From JALORV01 sp963775635 (GTDB taxonomy: Bacteria > Pseudomonadota > Gammaproteobacteria > Burkholderiales > Burkholderiaceae_F): DNA of 64,000 nt. Position numbers and translations under genes: made by a program. Below are positions 33,392-42,942 of this stretch, one piece after another (position 1 is the first letter of the stretch; each line of letters begins with the position of its first letter). A model generated the notes under the pieces. The model saw only the letters and a list, made by a program, of their open reading frames with translations, did no database searches and was not told the DNA's origin. The DNA lies in NCBI GenBank assembly GCA_963775635.1, contig CAVZJO010000013.1, positions 186,001-250,000 of the forward strand, read 5' to 3'.

Positions 33392-34789
33392 GTGATCAGT
33401 ATTTCGCGTCGCCCGCTGTCGGTCGCCTCGTTCGCCGACATGGCGCTGTTTGCCGCCTTCTGCATCATCTCGATGCTGATGGCCGTTTCTGTGCAACTCG
33501 GTCCCTACGGGACCGGGTCTGCGACTGCCTTGGTTCCGGCGCTCGAATTCGCTGCGATCACCACGGCTGTCGGAACCATGTTCGGCCTGTTCCGCGCCGG
33601 CGAAAAGAAGCCGCTCAGTGTCGTCGTCACGCGCACGATGCTGGCACTTGCCGTTGCGGTTCCTATCTCCTACGTGCTGTTCACGCTGGTTCCATCCAAG
33701 GAAGCGGCGCGCAGCGTGCTGTCCTACGCAGCGCTGTTCACCCTCTCGTCGGTCATCCTGATCCGGCCGTTGCTCCTTGCGCTGGTCATCACCAGCGTCG
33801 GCACGCGCCGCGTGTTGATCGTCGGCAGTGGACCGGATGCGCTCGCGGTCGAAGACATCATCGAAGGCCAGGGACCGCGGCGCGCGGTGGTGGTCGGTTT
33901 CTATCCGGCCGGTTCGCCGGACGAGTCGACGGGCAACGGACGGGCGGGCAGGGCTCCCACCTTTCCGACCACGCTGAAGCTGCAGTCCATCGTCGAACGC
34001 TTCAGCGTCAGCGAGGTCATCGTCGCGGCGCGTGAGCAGCGGGGCGGCGCGCTGCCGATCGACGATCTGCTCGAATGCAGGATCGGCGGCGTTCCGGTGT
34101 CCGACCTCTCGGCGTTCTACGAGCGCGCGCGGGGCGAGGTTCCGGTGGAGTCACTGAAAGCCAGCTGGCTCGTCTACGGTGCCGGCTTCGTGCAGAACCC
34201 GCTGCGCACGCTGGTCAAGCGAGCATTCGATGTCGTGGTGGCGACTATCCTGCTCGTGCTGGCCCTGCCGGTTCTCGCGCTGGCAATCGGCGCGATTTTC
34301 GTCGAGAGCGGAATGCCGGTGTTTTTCAGCCAGGAGCGCGTGGGACGCGCGGGCCGCGTGTTCAAGTGCCTGAAGCTGCGCACGATGCGTGTCGATGCGG
34401 AAGTCGACGGCGTCCCCCGCTGGGCCGCCGCAGGAGATGCCAGGGTAACGCGCGTCGGCCGCGTGCTGCGCAAGATGCGAGTCGACGAGATCCCGCAACT
34501 GCTCAACGTTCTGGTGGGCGACATGAGCCTGGTCGGGCCCCGTCCGGAGCGTCCATGCTTCGTCGATCAGCTGCGCAACGAGATCCGCTTTTACGATGTG
34601 CGCCACAGCATCAAGCCCGGTGTGACCGGGTGGGCGCAGATCCGCTATCCGTATGGTTCCTCCGTGCAGGACTCGCAGCGCAAGCTGCAGTACGACCTGT
34701 TCTACGTGAAGAACCACTCGCTGGTCCTCGATGTGCTGGTCCTGGCCGAGACGGTTCGCGTGGTCCTGTTTGGCGAAGGAGCGCAGTAG
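33392..34789 (+). CDS. XrtA/PEP-CTERM system undecaprenyl-phosphate sugar phosphotransferase
   Basis: Polyprenyl-phosphate sugar-1-phosphate transferase (465 residues) that starts the repeat unit by loading the first sugar on undecaprenyl phosphate. The N-terminal half has four to five membrane helices and a nucleotide-fold-like CoA-binding domain (RRVLIVGSGPDAL). The catalytic C-terminus carries KRAFDVVVATILLVLALPVL, FSQERVGRAGRVFKCLKLRT, KMRVDEIPQLLNVLVGDMSL and GPRPERP, and ends KPGVTGWAQIRYPYGSS. The start is GTG behind AGGAAGGA. First gene of the export block. Confidence 0.95.
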   Translation: MISISRRPLSVASFADMALFAAFCIISMLMAVSVQLGPYGTGSATALVPALEFAAITTAVGTMFGLFRAGEKKPLSVVVTRTMLALAVAVPISYVLFTLVPSKEAARSVLSYAALFTLSSVILIRPLLLALVITSVGTRRVLIVGSGPDALAVEDIIEGQGPRRAVVVGFYPAGSPDESTGNGRAGRAPTFPTTLKLQSIVERFSVSEVIVAAREQRGGALPIDDLLECRIGGVPVSDLSAFYERARGEVPVESLKASWLVYGAGFVQNPLRTLVKRAFDVVVATILLVLALPVLALAIGAIFVESGMPVFFSQERVGRAGRVFKCLKLRTMRVDAEVDGVPRWAAAGDARVTRVGRVLRKMRVDEIPQLLNVLVGDMSLVGPRPERPCFVDQLRNEIRFYDVRHSIKPGVTGWAQIRYPYGSSVQDSQRKLQYDLFYVKNHSLVLDVLVLAETVRVVLFGEGAQ

Positions 34790-34819
34790 CCGACGGGATA
34801 CGAATGACGCGTCTTCGTT

Positions 34820-34836
34820 CCGGCCTGGCTGGCCGG
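34820..34836. terminator. stem-loop after the sugar-transferase gene
   Basis: CCGGCC-TGGCT-GGCCGG, a perfect 6-bp stem with a five-base loop, lies 31 bases after the sugar-transferase stop. No T-tract follows. Possibly an attenuator or mRNA-stabilising hairpin within the operon. Confidence 0.35.
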
Positions 34837-34906
34837 GATCGACAAATCGTCGAGATACGAAGCGCCATTGCATAGCACCACTGTCGCTGGGGTGGACTAG
34901 ACTCGA

Positions 34907-34925
34907 CGTGGGAATTTGTCCCACG
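34907..34925. promoter_or_regulatory. 19-bp inverted repeat upstream of the export lipoprotein
   Basis: CGTGGGA-ATTTG-TCCCACG, with perfect 7-bp arms and an AT-rich centre, ends 47 bases before the export-lipoprotein ATG. Position and symmetry fit either an operator or a leader hairpin. No other copy was noticed. Confidence 0.4.
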
Positions 34926-34972
34926 GCCGGTCGAGCTGGTCGCGAAAAATCGTTCTTCCGGAGGAACTGTCT

Positions 34973-35590
34973 ATGAGGCAGCCGACTGTCATGTTCCGCA
35001 TGATGTTTGCGATGGTGCTGGGCGCGACCCTCGGCGCCTGTACTTCGGGCAAGTATCCGCCGGCCCCGGCGTCTGCGGCGGTATCCGACTATCTCTACGT
35101 GATCGGCCCGCTCGATACCGTGAATATCGTCGTCTGGCGCAACCCCGAGCTGTCGATGTCAGTGCCGGTGCGTCCCGACGGGCGCATCAGCACGCCGCTG
35201 GTGGAGGATCTACCGGCGCTCGGACGCAATCCGGCGGCACTCGCGCGCGAGCTCGAAAAGGCGCTGTCGAAATACATCCGCGATCCGGTCGTCACCGTCG
35301 TCGTCAGCAACTTCGTCGGTCCGACGAGCGAGCAGATCCGCATCGTCGGCGAGGCGGCAAAGCCGCAGGCGGTGGCCTATCGACAAAACATGACGCTGCT
35401 CGACGTGATCATCGTCGTCGGCGGACTGACCGACTTCGCGGACGGGAACAAGTCGGTGCTGGTGCGTGGGTCGGAGCAGGGCAAGTCGTACGGCGTGCGT
35501 TTAGGGGACCTTGTGCGCCGTGGGGACATCTCGGCCAATGTGGACGTGCGGCCGGGTGACATCCTGATCATCCCGCAGAGCTGGTTCTGA
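34973..35590 (+). CDS. XrtA/PEP-CTERM system polysaccharide export lipoprotein
   Basis: Wza-family export protein of 205 residues, shorter than classical Wza and typical of the exosortase A subfamily. The lipobox LGAC is at about residues 20-23 (MVLGATLGAC). The poly_export domain (YLYVIGPLDTVNIVVWRNPE, RPDGRISTPLV) is followed by one SLBB-like domain (IRIVGEAAKPQAV). The ATG at 34973 has GGAGG upstream; the longer frame upstream is unconserved. Works with the chain-length determinant that follows to carry polysaccharide across the periplasm and outer membrane. Confidence 0.93.
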   Translation: MRQPTVMFRMMFAMVLGATLGACTSGKYPPAPASAAVSDYLYVIGPLDTVNIVVWRNPELSMSVPVRPDGRISTPLVEDLPALGRNPAALARELEKALSKYIRDPVVTVVVSNFVGPTSEQIRIVGEAAKPQAVAYRQNMTLLDVIIVVGGLTDFADGNKSVLVRGSEQGKSYGVRLGDLVRRGDISANVDVRPGDILIIPQSWF

Positions 35591-35633
35591 GAGAAGCTTC
35601 CGCCCGAGCGGCTCGTCTTAATGGGTAACCACG

Positions 35634-37187
35634 ATGGAAGAAGTCATCCAACAAATACTGACCGCGCTGCGCGGCATGTGGCGCCGACGCTGGATAGGGC
35701 TGGCCGTCGCGTGGTTGGTCGCGACGGTCGGCGCAGTGGTCTTGCTACGCATTCCGGATCGCTACGAGGCCGCGGCACGGGTCTATGTCGATACCCAGAC
35801 AGTCCTCAAGCCGCTGATGTCCGGCCTGGCGGTACAGCCGAACGTCGACCAGCAGATCTCGATGCTAGCCCGCACGCTGATCGCGCGGCCGAACATCGAG
35901 AAAATCATACGCAGCACCGACCTCGATGTGACGGTGAACACGCAGATCGACAGGGACAAACTGGTCGACACCCTGATCAATCGTATCAAGTTCATCGGCA
36001 GCGGCCGGGAGAACATCTACAGCATTTCGTACCAGGACGAAAGTCCCGAGCGTGCCAAGCGCGTGGTGCAGGATCTACTGTCGCTATTCGTCGAGTCGGG
36101 CGTGGGCAACAAGCGGCGCGACGCTGAGGGCGCGCGCCGGTTTATCGACGAGCAGATCAAGGGCTACGAGAAGAAGCTGGAGGAAGCCGAGAACCGGCTC
36201 AAAGACTTCAAGATGAAGAACCTCGGCTATACCGGGGGCGCCGGGCGGGACTACTTCACCCGCATGAGCGCGATGGCGGAGGAGGTCCAGAACAGACGTC
36301 TCGAACTGCGAGCCGCCGAAGAGTCTCGTGATGCTCTTAAGCGCGAACTGCTCGGCGAGGACCCTGTGATCATGCCCGAGACCATGTCGGGCGGCGGCGG
36401 TCCGGCCACCGAATTCGACGCGCGGATCGCAGACCAGAAGAAACTGCTGGACGAACTGATGCGCCGCTATACCGAGCAGCATCCTGACGTGATGGCCACG
36501 CAGCGCCTGATCGCCCAGCTCGAGGAGCAGAAGAAACAGGACCTCGATGCGCGCCGTAAGGCAGCCGTGCAGAACCCCGGCAAGTTCACGACCTCGACGA
36601 ATCCTGTGTTTCAGCAGATCAAAATCTCGCTCGCGGAGGCGGAAGCCAACGTCGCCGCGCTGCGCGCCCGCTTGACCGAGAGCGACGGACGGCTTTCACA
36701 GCTGCGGGCCGCCGCGGGCCGAGCGCCGCAGATCGAAGCCGAGATGGCCCAGCTGAACCGCGATTACGACGTGCTGCACAAGAACTACGAACTTCTGGTC
36801 GCGCGGCGCGAGTCGGCAACGATGGCCGAGGATGTTGACTCGACCGCGCGCATGACTGAGTTCCGCATCATCGAACCCCCGCGCATTTCGCCGAAAGCCG
36901 TGTTTCCGAACCGGCTCGCGCTGGTTCCGCTGGTGCTAGCCCTGGCGATCGCCGCCGGACTGGCGGTTGCGCTGGCGGTCTCGCAAATCCTGCCGACGTT
37001 CCACGATCCCAAGCAGTTGCGCGCGACGACGCAGCGCGCGGTGCTCGGCAGCATCTCGCTGCAGGCTACGTTGCCGGTGATTCGCAGGAAACGCGCCGCC
37101 AATGCCGCCTTCGCCGGCGGGCTGGCCAGCCTGCTCGTGATGTACGGTAGCTGGATCGCCTGGGTATCGCTGGCGGCGCGCGTATGA
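35634..37187 (+). CDS. XrtA/PEP-CTERM system chain-length determinant (GumC/Wzz type)
   Basis: Inner-membrane polysaccharide co-polymerase of 517 residues that sets chain length and joins synthesis to export. An N-terminal Wzz domain with a membrane helix (WIGLAVAWLVATVGAVVLL, residues 19-37) is followed by a long periplasmic coiled-coil region (about 160-390, rich in Glu, Lys and Arg, e.g. GYEKKLEEAENRLKDFKMKN) and a second helix near residue 420. Its kinase partner is separately encoded by the next gene. A third hydrophobic stretch at the very C-terminus is characteristic of this subfamily. Confidence 0.93.
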   Translation: MEEVIQQILTALRGMWRRRWIGLAVAWLVATVGAVVLLRIPDRYEAAARVYVDTQTVLKPLMSGLAVQPNVDQQISMLARTLIARPNIEKIIRSTDLDVTVNTQIDRDKLVDTLINRIKFIGSGRENIYSISYQDESPERAKRVVQDLLSLFVESGVGNKRRDAEGARRFIDEQIKGYEKKLEEAENRLKDFKMKNLGYTGGAGRDYFTRMSAMAEEVQNRRLELRAAEESRDALKRELLGEDPVIMPETMSGGGGPATEFDARIADQKKLLDELMRRYTEQHPDVMATQRLIAQLEEQKKQDLDARRKAAVQNPGKFTTSTNPVFQQIKISLAEAEANVAALRARLTESDGRLSQLRAAAGRAPQIEAEMAQLNRDYDVLHKNYELLVARRESATMAEDVDSTARMTEFRIIEPPRISPKAVFPNRLALVPLVLALAIAAGLAVALAVSQILPTFHDPKQLRATTQRAVLGSISLQATLPVIRRKRAANAAFAGGLASLLVMYGSWIAWVSLAARV

Positions 37188-37197
37188 GGAGCCGAGC

Positions 37198-38157
37198 TTG
37201 AGCACGATCGAACAGGCCGCCAAGCGGCTCGAACAACTGCGGCAGGCGGGCGTCGACCTTGGCGCCACTGTGGGTTCCACCCCACCGCCGCAGGAGTCGG
37301 CGCCACCGCACGAATCCGTGCCGTTGCGGGTCGCGCGCGAACTCGACGCGCATGGTGGCGGTGCCGTCACGGCTGCACGCGCGCGCCGCGCCGAGCCGGT
37401 AACCGCTCCCGCCCGCCACGCCCCGCTGGCACGCGTGGAGATCGACCTAGCGCGGCTTTCAGCCAATGGCTACGTGACGCCCGCTGCCGCGCGCTCGCGC
37501 CTGGCCGAGGAGTTCCGCGTCATCAAGCGGCCGCTGCTCACCAACGCCCGCGGCAAGTCGGCGGCGGCGATCTCAAATGCCAACCGCATCATGGTCACCA
37601 GCGCCCTACCAGGAGAGGGCAAGACCTATGTTTCGCTCAACCTGGCGATGAGCCTCGCGATGGAGCTCGACACCAGCGTCCTGCTGGTCGATGCCGACGC
37701 CTCACGGCCGGCCGTGCTCGAGCGGCTTGGCCTGCCGCCATCGCGGGGCTTGCTCGACCTGTTGGCCGATCCGGCGTTGTCACTCGACGAATGCGTGCTC
37801 GCCACCAACGTCGAGCGCCTGTCGATCCTGCCCGCGGGGACGCAGCGGTCGCAGGCCACCGAGTTGCTGGCAAGCGACACGATGACCCGCCTCGTCGAGC
37901 AGTTGTCGGCCGACGATCCGCGCCGCATGGTGTTGTTCGACACGCCGCCGCTGCTGGCCGCGTCCGAATCGCGCGTGCTGGCGGCCCACATGGGGCAGGT
38001 GCTCCTGATCGTGGCGGCCGACGATACGCCGCAGGATTCAGTCAAGGAGGCGCTCGCGACGATCGAAAACTGCCCGGTCGTCGTCACGCTGCTCAACAAG
38101 GTATCGCCCGGCAACAGCGGCAACTACTACGGTTCGTACGGCGCGTACGACGCGTAA
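37198..38157 (+). CDS. XrtA/PEP-CTERM-associated tyrosine-protein kinase
   Basis: Cytoplasmic BY-kinase (319 residues), partner of the chain-length determinant. A variable Pro/Ala-rich N-terminus of about 100 residues is followed by Walker A ALPGEGKTYVSLNLAMSLAM, Walker A' VLLVDADASRP and Walker B MVLFDTPPLL. A short tyrosine-bearing tail (YYGSYGAY) provides autophosphorylation sites. The start is TTG eight bases after GAGGAG. Cycles of phosphorylation would control co-polymerase assembly. Confidence 0.92.
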   Translation: MSTIEQAAKRLEQLRQAGVDLGATVGSTPPPQESAPPHESVPLRVARELDAHGGGAVTAARARRAEPVTAPARHAPLARVEIDLARLSANGYVTPAAARSRLAEEFRVIKRPLLTNARGKSAAAISNANRIMVTSALPGEGKTYVSLNLAMSLAMELDTSVLLVDADASRPAVLERLGLPPSRGLLDLLADPALSLDECVLATNVERLSILPAGTQRSQATELLASDTMTRLVEQLSADDPRRMVLFDTPPLLAASESRVLAAHMGQVLLIVAADDTPQDSVKEALATIENCPVVVTLLNKVSPGNSGNYYGSYGAYDA

Positions 38158-38222
38158 GTCCGGCGGACACGGCGATGCCCCTGACATCTCTTGCGGCACG
38201 CCGCTCACGCGCTGGGAGCCGC

Positions 38223-39815
38223 ATGCCGAAGCGACTCGCGACGCTGATTCTGGCTGCGATCGGAGCCAGCGGGCCGGCTGAGGGGCAGTACCAGCCCGCT
38301 GCCCCGGTAGGTGGCGGAATTGACGTGCCGGCGCCGGGCAGGGTTGGCTGGTGGAGCGAGACCAGCATCACCACGCAGGCGACGCTGACCAACAACGCCA
38401 ACTACGGCGAGTCGGAGGTCCGCGAGGGCGACCTCATCATCCAGCTGATTCCGACGTGGAACTTCCACCGCGAGGGAGCGCAGCTGCGCGTCGACGGCTC
38501 TGTCGCGCTCGACATGCTCGGCTACGTCAACGGCGTGCAGACCAGCAGCATCCTGCCGCAGGCCAACATCCTGGCCAACCTCGAGGCGATCGACAACTTG
38601 TTCTTCGTCGATGCCTCGATTGTCGTCGATCAGTTTGTCGAAAACCCGTTCCTGCCGCGTTCGGAGTACTCGTCGACCAACAATCTCTACACGACCACGA
38701 ATGCGCGGCTGGCGCCGTACTTCAGGGGGAATATCGGACAGTATGTGAGCTGGCAGATCCGCAGTGACAACACATATACGTGGACATCTCAGTCGGATAG
38801 TCCGCTGGAGAACGCGTACTACGTCAGGAACCTGGCCGAGGTGGTGCGCGCCCCGACACCACTCGGGCTGACGCTGCGTCTTACCAATGATTTGACCCGC
38901 ATACAGGACCAGGTGCAGCCCGACCAGACGCTGAACACCGCCCTTGCCATCGTTGATTACGCCTTCACCCCGCAGTTCACGTTCGGACTGCGGGGCGGCT
39001 ATGAGAACACGACCTACACCGCGAGCGAGGAGTCTGGCCCGATTTACGGCGCCAACGTCGCTTGGCGTCCAACGCCCGTTTCCAGCCTGATCGGCTATTG
39101 GGAAGAGCGGTTCTTCGGGCCGAGCTACCAATTCAATGCCGCGCACCGGCAGCGTCGGCTGGCTTCGTCGGCGACGTTCTACCGGACCGTCACGACCTAC
39201 CCGCAGTTGCTGCTGCAGATCCCGCCGACCGGCAATGTCTCAGGCCTGCTCGACGCGATCCTGGTCGCGCGCTTCCCCGATCCGACCGTACGCCAGCAGC
39301 AGGTGCTCGACCTGATCAACCGGCAGGCGCTGCCGGAAGCCCTTCCGGCCGGCGCGTACATCTATAACCAGAGCGCCAACATATTGACGGGCGGCAACGT
39401 CAACTTCGCACTGCTTGGGGTGCGAAATACGCTCGCGTTGAATATCTTCTACCTCAAGACCGTATTGCTGCCTGATCCGCGCGTGCCGCCGACCTTCCTG
39501 GCGTTCAACAACAACGAGCAGATCGGCGCCGCCATCACATTGAGCCATCAGCTGACGCCGATCATCAACCTCAATGGCACGGTCGGCGGCAACGAGACGA
39601 AGGGGGTTGGACCAACGGAGGGTTTCGAGACGCGCGAGGGGCTGGCGAGCCTGCAGGTCAACTGGCGGCTATCGCTGCGCGACACCCTTTTCGCCGGGAC
39701 GCGCTACCAGTTCACCAAGAACAAAAGTGGGACGGTCACGCAATTCGGCAACACCAGCGAGGCTTCCATCTTCATGGGCCTGTTCCACAGCTTCGGCAGC
39801 TTGAGCAGCTGGTAG
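38223..39815 (+). CDS. XrtA/PEP-CTERM system outer-membrane beta-barrel protein
   Basis: About 530 residues with a signal peptide (MPKRLATLILAAIGASGPAEG) and then alternating strand patterns to the end, finishing in Ser-Leu-Ser-Ser-Trp, an aromatic terminus suited to outer-membrane barrel insertion. It corresponds to the large barrel protein regularly found between the kinase and ATPase genes of XrtA loci and probably forms the outer-membrane exit for the polysaccharide. The ATG at 38223 is chosen because GGGAG precedes it; ATG 38175 would add 16 residues. Confidence 0.88.
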   Translation: MPKRLATLILAAIGASGPAEGQYQPAAPVGGGIDVPAPGRVGWWSETSITTQATLTNNANYGESEVREGDLIIQLIPTWNFHREGAQLRVDGSVALDMLGYVNGVQTSSILPQANILANLEAIDNLFFVDASIVVDQFVENPFLPRSEYSSTNNLYTTTNARLAPYFRGNIGQYVSWQIRSDNTYTWTSQSDSPLENAYYVRNLAEVVRAPTPLGLTLRLTNDLTRIQDQVQPDQTLNTALAIVDYAFTPQFTFGLRGGYENTTYTASEESGPIYGANVAWRPTPVSSLIGYWEERFFGPSYQFNAAHRQRRLASSATFYRTVTTYPQLLLQIPPTGNVSGLLDAILVARFPDPTVRQQQVLDLINRQALPEALPAGAYIYNQSANILTGGNVNFALLGVRNTLALNIFYLKTVLLPDPRVPPTFLAFNNNEQIGAAITLSHQLTPIINLNGTVGGNETKGVGPTEGFETREGLASLQVNWRLSLRDTLFAGTRYQFTKNKSGTVTQFGNTSEASIFMGLFHSFGSLSSW

Positions 39816-39826
39816 GGTATAGGCGC

Positions 39827-40912
39827 ATGTACGAAGACTTCTACAGCCTCACCGGCAAGCCCTTCCAGCTCAGCCCCGATCCTGCGTTTTTCTTCGGCAG
39901 CAAGGGTCACACGAGCGCCTTTTCATACCTGAAGTATGGCGTCTATCAGGGCGAGGGCTTCCTGGTCATCACCGGCGAGGTCGGGGCCGGCAAGACCACA
40001 CTGGTGCGCGCGCTGCTCGAGGAGCTCGATGTCAAGACCATTGTTGCTGCGCAGATCGTCAGCACGCAGCTAGAGGCCGATGACCTGCTGCGAGCGGTCG
40101 CCAAGGCGTTCGGCATCCGCGTGCTGCAGGACGACAAGGCGAGCCTGCTTGCTGCGATCGAGGCGTTCCTGCTGATGCTGTTCCAGCAGAACAAGCGTGC
40201 TCTGCTGATCATCGACGAGGCGCAGAATCTGAACCCCGGTTCGATCGAAGAGCTGCGCATGCTGTCTAACTTCCAGTGCGGCGACCAGGCGTTGCTGCAA
40301 AGTTTCCTGGTCGGGCAGCCGGAACTGCGTAACCTGATGCGCTCGCCGGCGATGGAACAGTTCCGTCAGCGCGTGATTGCCTCCTACCACCTGGGCCCGC
40401 TCGACGAGCATGAGACCAAGGCCTACATCGAACACCGCCTGCATCGGGTGGCATGGAAAGGCGATCCGGAGTTCGACCCGTCGGCGTTTCACGGTGTGTT
40501 CGCCGCCAGCGGCGGCGTTCCGCGCCGGATCAATGCCATCTGCAATCGGTTGCTGCTCGCGGGCTTCCTCTCGGGCCAGCATCGCTTTAGCGGCTCCGAG
40601 GTCGCCGCGGTCGCCGCCGAGATCACCGGCGAAATCGGTCCGCAGGCGGTCGTCACGCCGTTACGCGAGTTTGCGCCGCTGTTCAGCGGCGGCGCGGGTG
40701 CGGGCGGAGGGGCAAGCGGGCATCCCGATCTTGTCGGCAACGTGCGCCGCCTGCTGTCGATGGCCGACCGAGTCGATGCTCTGGAACGAAATGTCAACGA
40801 ACTGCTCACCCTGGTTCGTGCCTTGGTCGAGCCGGAACGTGCCTTGCCCGAAGACGAGCCGCCGCGGCAGGAGCCTCCGCGCCGACGCCGCAAGACCTCG
40901 TCGAACGCTTGA
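39827..40912 (+). CDS. XrtA-associated ATPase (ExeA-like AAA)
   Basis: AAA-type ATPase of 361 residues related to ExeA/GspA. It begins with MYEDFYSLTGKPFQLSPDP, then Walker A TGEVGAGKTT (about residues 48-57), Walker B ALLIIDEAQNL and sensor Q/E residues. The C-terminal 90 residues are Gly/Pro/Arg-rich and predicted disordered. Located directly after the barrel gene and overlapping the deacetylase, in the standard XrtA order. It may energise assembly of the envelope-spanning complex; this is inferred from family context. Confidence 0.93.
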   Translation: MYEDFYSLTGKPFQLSPDPAFFFGSKGHTSAFSYLKYGVYQGEGFLVITGEVGAGKTTLVRALLEELDVKTIVAAQIVSTQLEADDLLRAVAKAFGIRVLQDDKASLLAAIEAFLLMLFQQNKRALLIIDEAQNLNPGSIEELRMLSNFQCGDQALLQSFLVGQPELRNLMRSPAMEQFRQRVIASYHLGPLDEHETKAYIEHRLHRVAWKGDPEFDPSAFHGVFAASGGVPRRINAICNRLLLAGFLSGQHRFSGSEVAAVAAEITGEIGPQAVVTPLREFAPLFSGGAGAGGGASGHPDLVGNVRRLLSMADRVDALERNVNELLTLVRALVEPERALPEDEPPRQEPPRRRRKTSSNA

Positions 40913-40917
40913 CCACG

Positions 40918-41880
40918 ATGCCCCAACTCCTCGATCGCGTCCGTTCGCGGCCCGCAGGTGCGGAGTGCATTCCGCGGGTCAGTCCTGTTGCGCACGATGT
41001 GCAGCCGGGCGGCGAGCCAATCGGGAGGCGGGCCGCTCGCCGCGAGGCGCTGACCAACGCGCTGACGGTCGATGTCGAGGATTACTTCCAGGTCTGGGCA
41101 CTCTCGCCACACATTGAGCGGCAGCGCTGGGAAACCATGGAATGCCGGGTCGAACGCAACATGGACCGGTTGCTCGAGCTATTCGATTCGCGGAAAGCGC
41201 GCGCGACGTTCTTCACGCTCGGCTGGGTCGCCGAGCGCTACCCGGCGATGGTGCGCAAGTTGGTCGCGCACGGTCACGAACTCGCGAGCCACGGCCAGTC
41301 CCACCTGCGAGCGACTGAGCAGTCGCCCGACGAGTTCCGGCATGACATCAGCACTGCGCGCCGCGTGCTGGAGGATGTCGCGGGCGTTGCCGTGCGCGGC
41401 TATCGCGCCCCAAACTTCTCCATTGGCCGCGACAACCTGTGGGCGCTCGACTGCATCGCCGAGGCCGGTTACACCTACAGCTCGAGTGTCTACCCGGTGC
41501 GGCACGATCACTACGGCATGCCCGACGCGCCGCGCTTCGCGCATCGGACCCAAAATGGACTGCTCGAAATTCCGATCAGCACCACGCGGCTGCTCGCGCG
41601 CAACCTGCCGGCGGGCGGTGGCGGCTTCTTCCGGCTGCTGCCGTACCGTGTCTCGCGCTGGGCCATCGAGCGTGTCAATCGCGTCGACGGTCAGCCGGCG
41701 ATCTTCTATTTCCATCCTTGGGAGATCGATCCGGGCCAGCCGCGCATTCCCGGCGTGAGCATCAAGACGCGCTTGCGCCACTACCTCAATCTCGACCGCA
41801 CCGAGTCACGTCTCGCCCGGCTACTGTCGGATTTCCGCTGGGATCGCATCGATCGCGTGTTCGAGATCGACGCGGCGTGA
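40918..41880 (+). CDS. XrtA system polysaccharide deacetylase (DUF3473)
   Basis: Carbohydrate esterase-4-type deacetylase of about 320 residues. The NodB-fold motifs are LTVDVEDYFQVW (catalytic Asp), HELASHGQSH (metal His pair) and GYRAPNFSIG, and the C-terminal DUF3473 part has FYFHPWEIDPGQPR. It would remove acetyl groups from the growing polysaccharide or peptidoglycan. About 45 unconserved residues precede the domain. The ATG at 40918 is preferred over a TTG at 40909 that overlaps the previous stop; neither has a clear ribosome site. Confidence 0.92.
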   Translation: MPQLLDRVRSRPAGAECIPRVSPVAHDVQPGGEPIGRRAARREALTNALTVDVEDYFQVWALSPHIERQRWETMECRVERNMDRLLELFDSRKARATFFTLGWVAERYPAMVRKLVAHGHELASHGQSHLRATEQSPDEFRHDISTARRVLEDVAGVAVRGYRAPNFSIGRDNLWALDCIAEAGYTYSSSVYPVRHDHYGMPDAPRFAHRTQNGLLEIPISTTRLLARNLPAGGGGFFRLLPYRVSRWAIERVNRVDGQPAIFYFHPWEIDPGQPRIPGVSIKTRLRHYLNLDRTESRLARLLSDFRWDRIDRVFEIDAA

Positions 41881-42935
41881 AGCCCCACGACCTCCCGCTG
41901 GACGCCGGGGCCTCGGTACGGCCGTATCGCGACGCCGACTGCGCCGCCTGGACGCGCTTCGTCGAGGGCTGCGCCGAGTCGACGTTCTTTCACCGCATCG
42001 AGTGGCGCGAGCTGATCGAGGATGTGTTCCGCCACCGAACGCACTACTTGGTCGCCGAGCGTGGCGGCAAGCTGGTGGGCGTGCTGCCGCTGGCGCGGGT
42101 ACGGAGTCTGCTCTTCGGCGATTCGCTGGTCTCGCTGCCGTTCGCGGTGTACGGTGGGGCGGCCGTCGCCGACGAGGCGGTGCGCCACGCATTGCACCTC
42201 GCCGCGCGCGAACTGGCGCGCGAGCTCCGCGTCGACCATCTTGAGCTTCGCAACCGCTCGACTGCCGAGCCCGAGTGGCCCCGGCAGGAGCTTTACGTGA
42301 CTTTCCGCAGAACGCTGCTGCCCGAGGTCGAGGCCAACATGCTGGCGATCCCGCGCAAGCAGCGCGCGATGGTGCGCAAGGGCATCGAGGCGGGACTCGT
42401 CAGCGAAATTGACCAACGCGCCGACCGCTTCTTTGAGCTTTATGCCGACAACATGCACCGGCACGGTACGCCGCCGTTTCCGCGCCGCTACTTCGCCGCG
42501 CTGAAAGCCGCCTTCAGTGCCGACTGCGAAGTCCTCACCGTGCTCGACAGCCAGGGCGTGCCGATCTCCTCGGTTCTGTCCTTCTACTTCCGCGACGAGG
42601 TGCTGCCGTACTACGCGGGCGACTCCGAGCGCGCTCGCTCGCTCGCTGCCAACGACTTCAAGTACTGGGAACTGATGCGGCGGGCCGTGGCGCGCGGCCT
42701 GCGCGTGTTCGACTATGGCCGGTCCAAGTGCGATACGGGATCGTTCGACTTCAAGAAGAACTGGGGCTTCGAGCCGCAGCCGCTGAGTTATGAGTATTGC
42801 CTGCTCAAGCGCGGTGGAATACCGCAGCACAATCCGGCCAATCCAAAGTACCGCGCGTTCATAGAGCTCTGGCGCAAGCTGCCGAGATCGCTGGTCAACG
42901 CCGTTGGGCCGGCGATTGTGCGCAATCTGGGGTAG
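41877..42935 (+). CDS. FemAB family XrtA/PEP-CTERM system-associated protein
   Basis: FemAB/GNAT-fold protein of 352 residues, predicted to transfer an acyl or aminoacyl group to a cell-envelope sugar or peptide. Family features include FFHRIEWRELIEDVFRHRTH, IPRKQRAMVRKGIEAG and FDYGRSKCDTGSFDFKKNWG. It begins with a GTG that overlaps the deacetylase stop (GTGA), so it is translationally coupled. In XrtA loci this gene always follows the deacetylase. The acceptor is not known. Confidence 0.92.
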   Translation: MKPHDLPLDAGASVRPYRDADCAAWTRFVEGCAESTFFHRIEWRELIEDVFRHRTHYLVAERGGKLVGVLPLARVRSLLFGDSLVSLPFAVYGGAAVADEAVRHALHLAARELARELRVDHLELRNRSTAEPEWPRQELYVTFRRTLLPEVEANMLAIPRKQRAMVRKGIEAGLVSEIDQRADRFFELYADNMHRHGTPPFPRRYFAALKAAFSADCEVLTVLDSQGVPISSVLSFYFRDEVLPYYAGDSERARSLAANDFKYWELMRRAVARGLRVFDYGRSKCDTGSFDFKKNWGFEPQPLSYEYCLLKRGGIPQHNPANPKYRAFIELWRKLPRSLVNAVGPAIVRNLG

Positions 42936-42942
42936 GTGCGCC

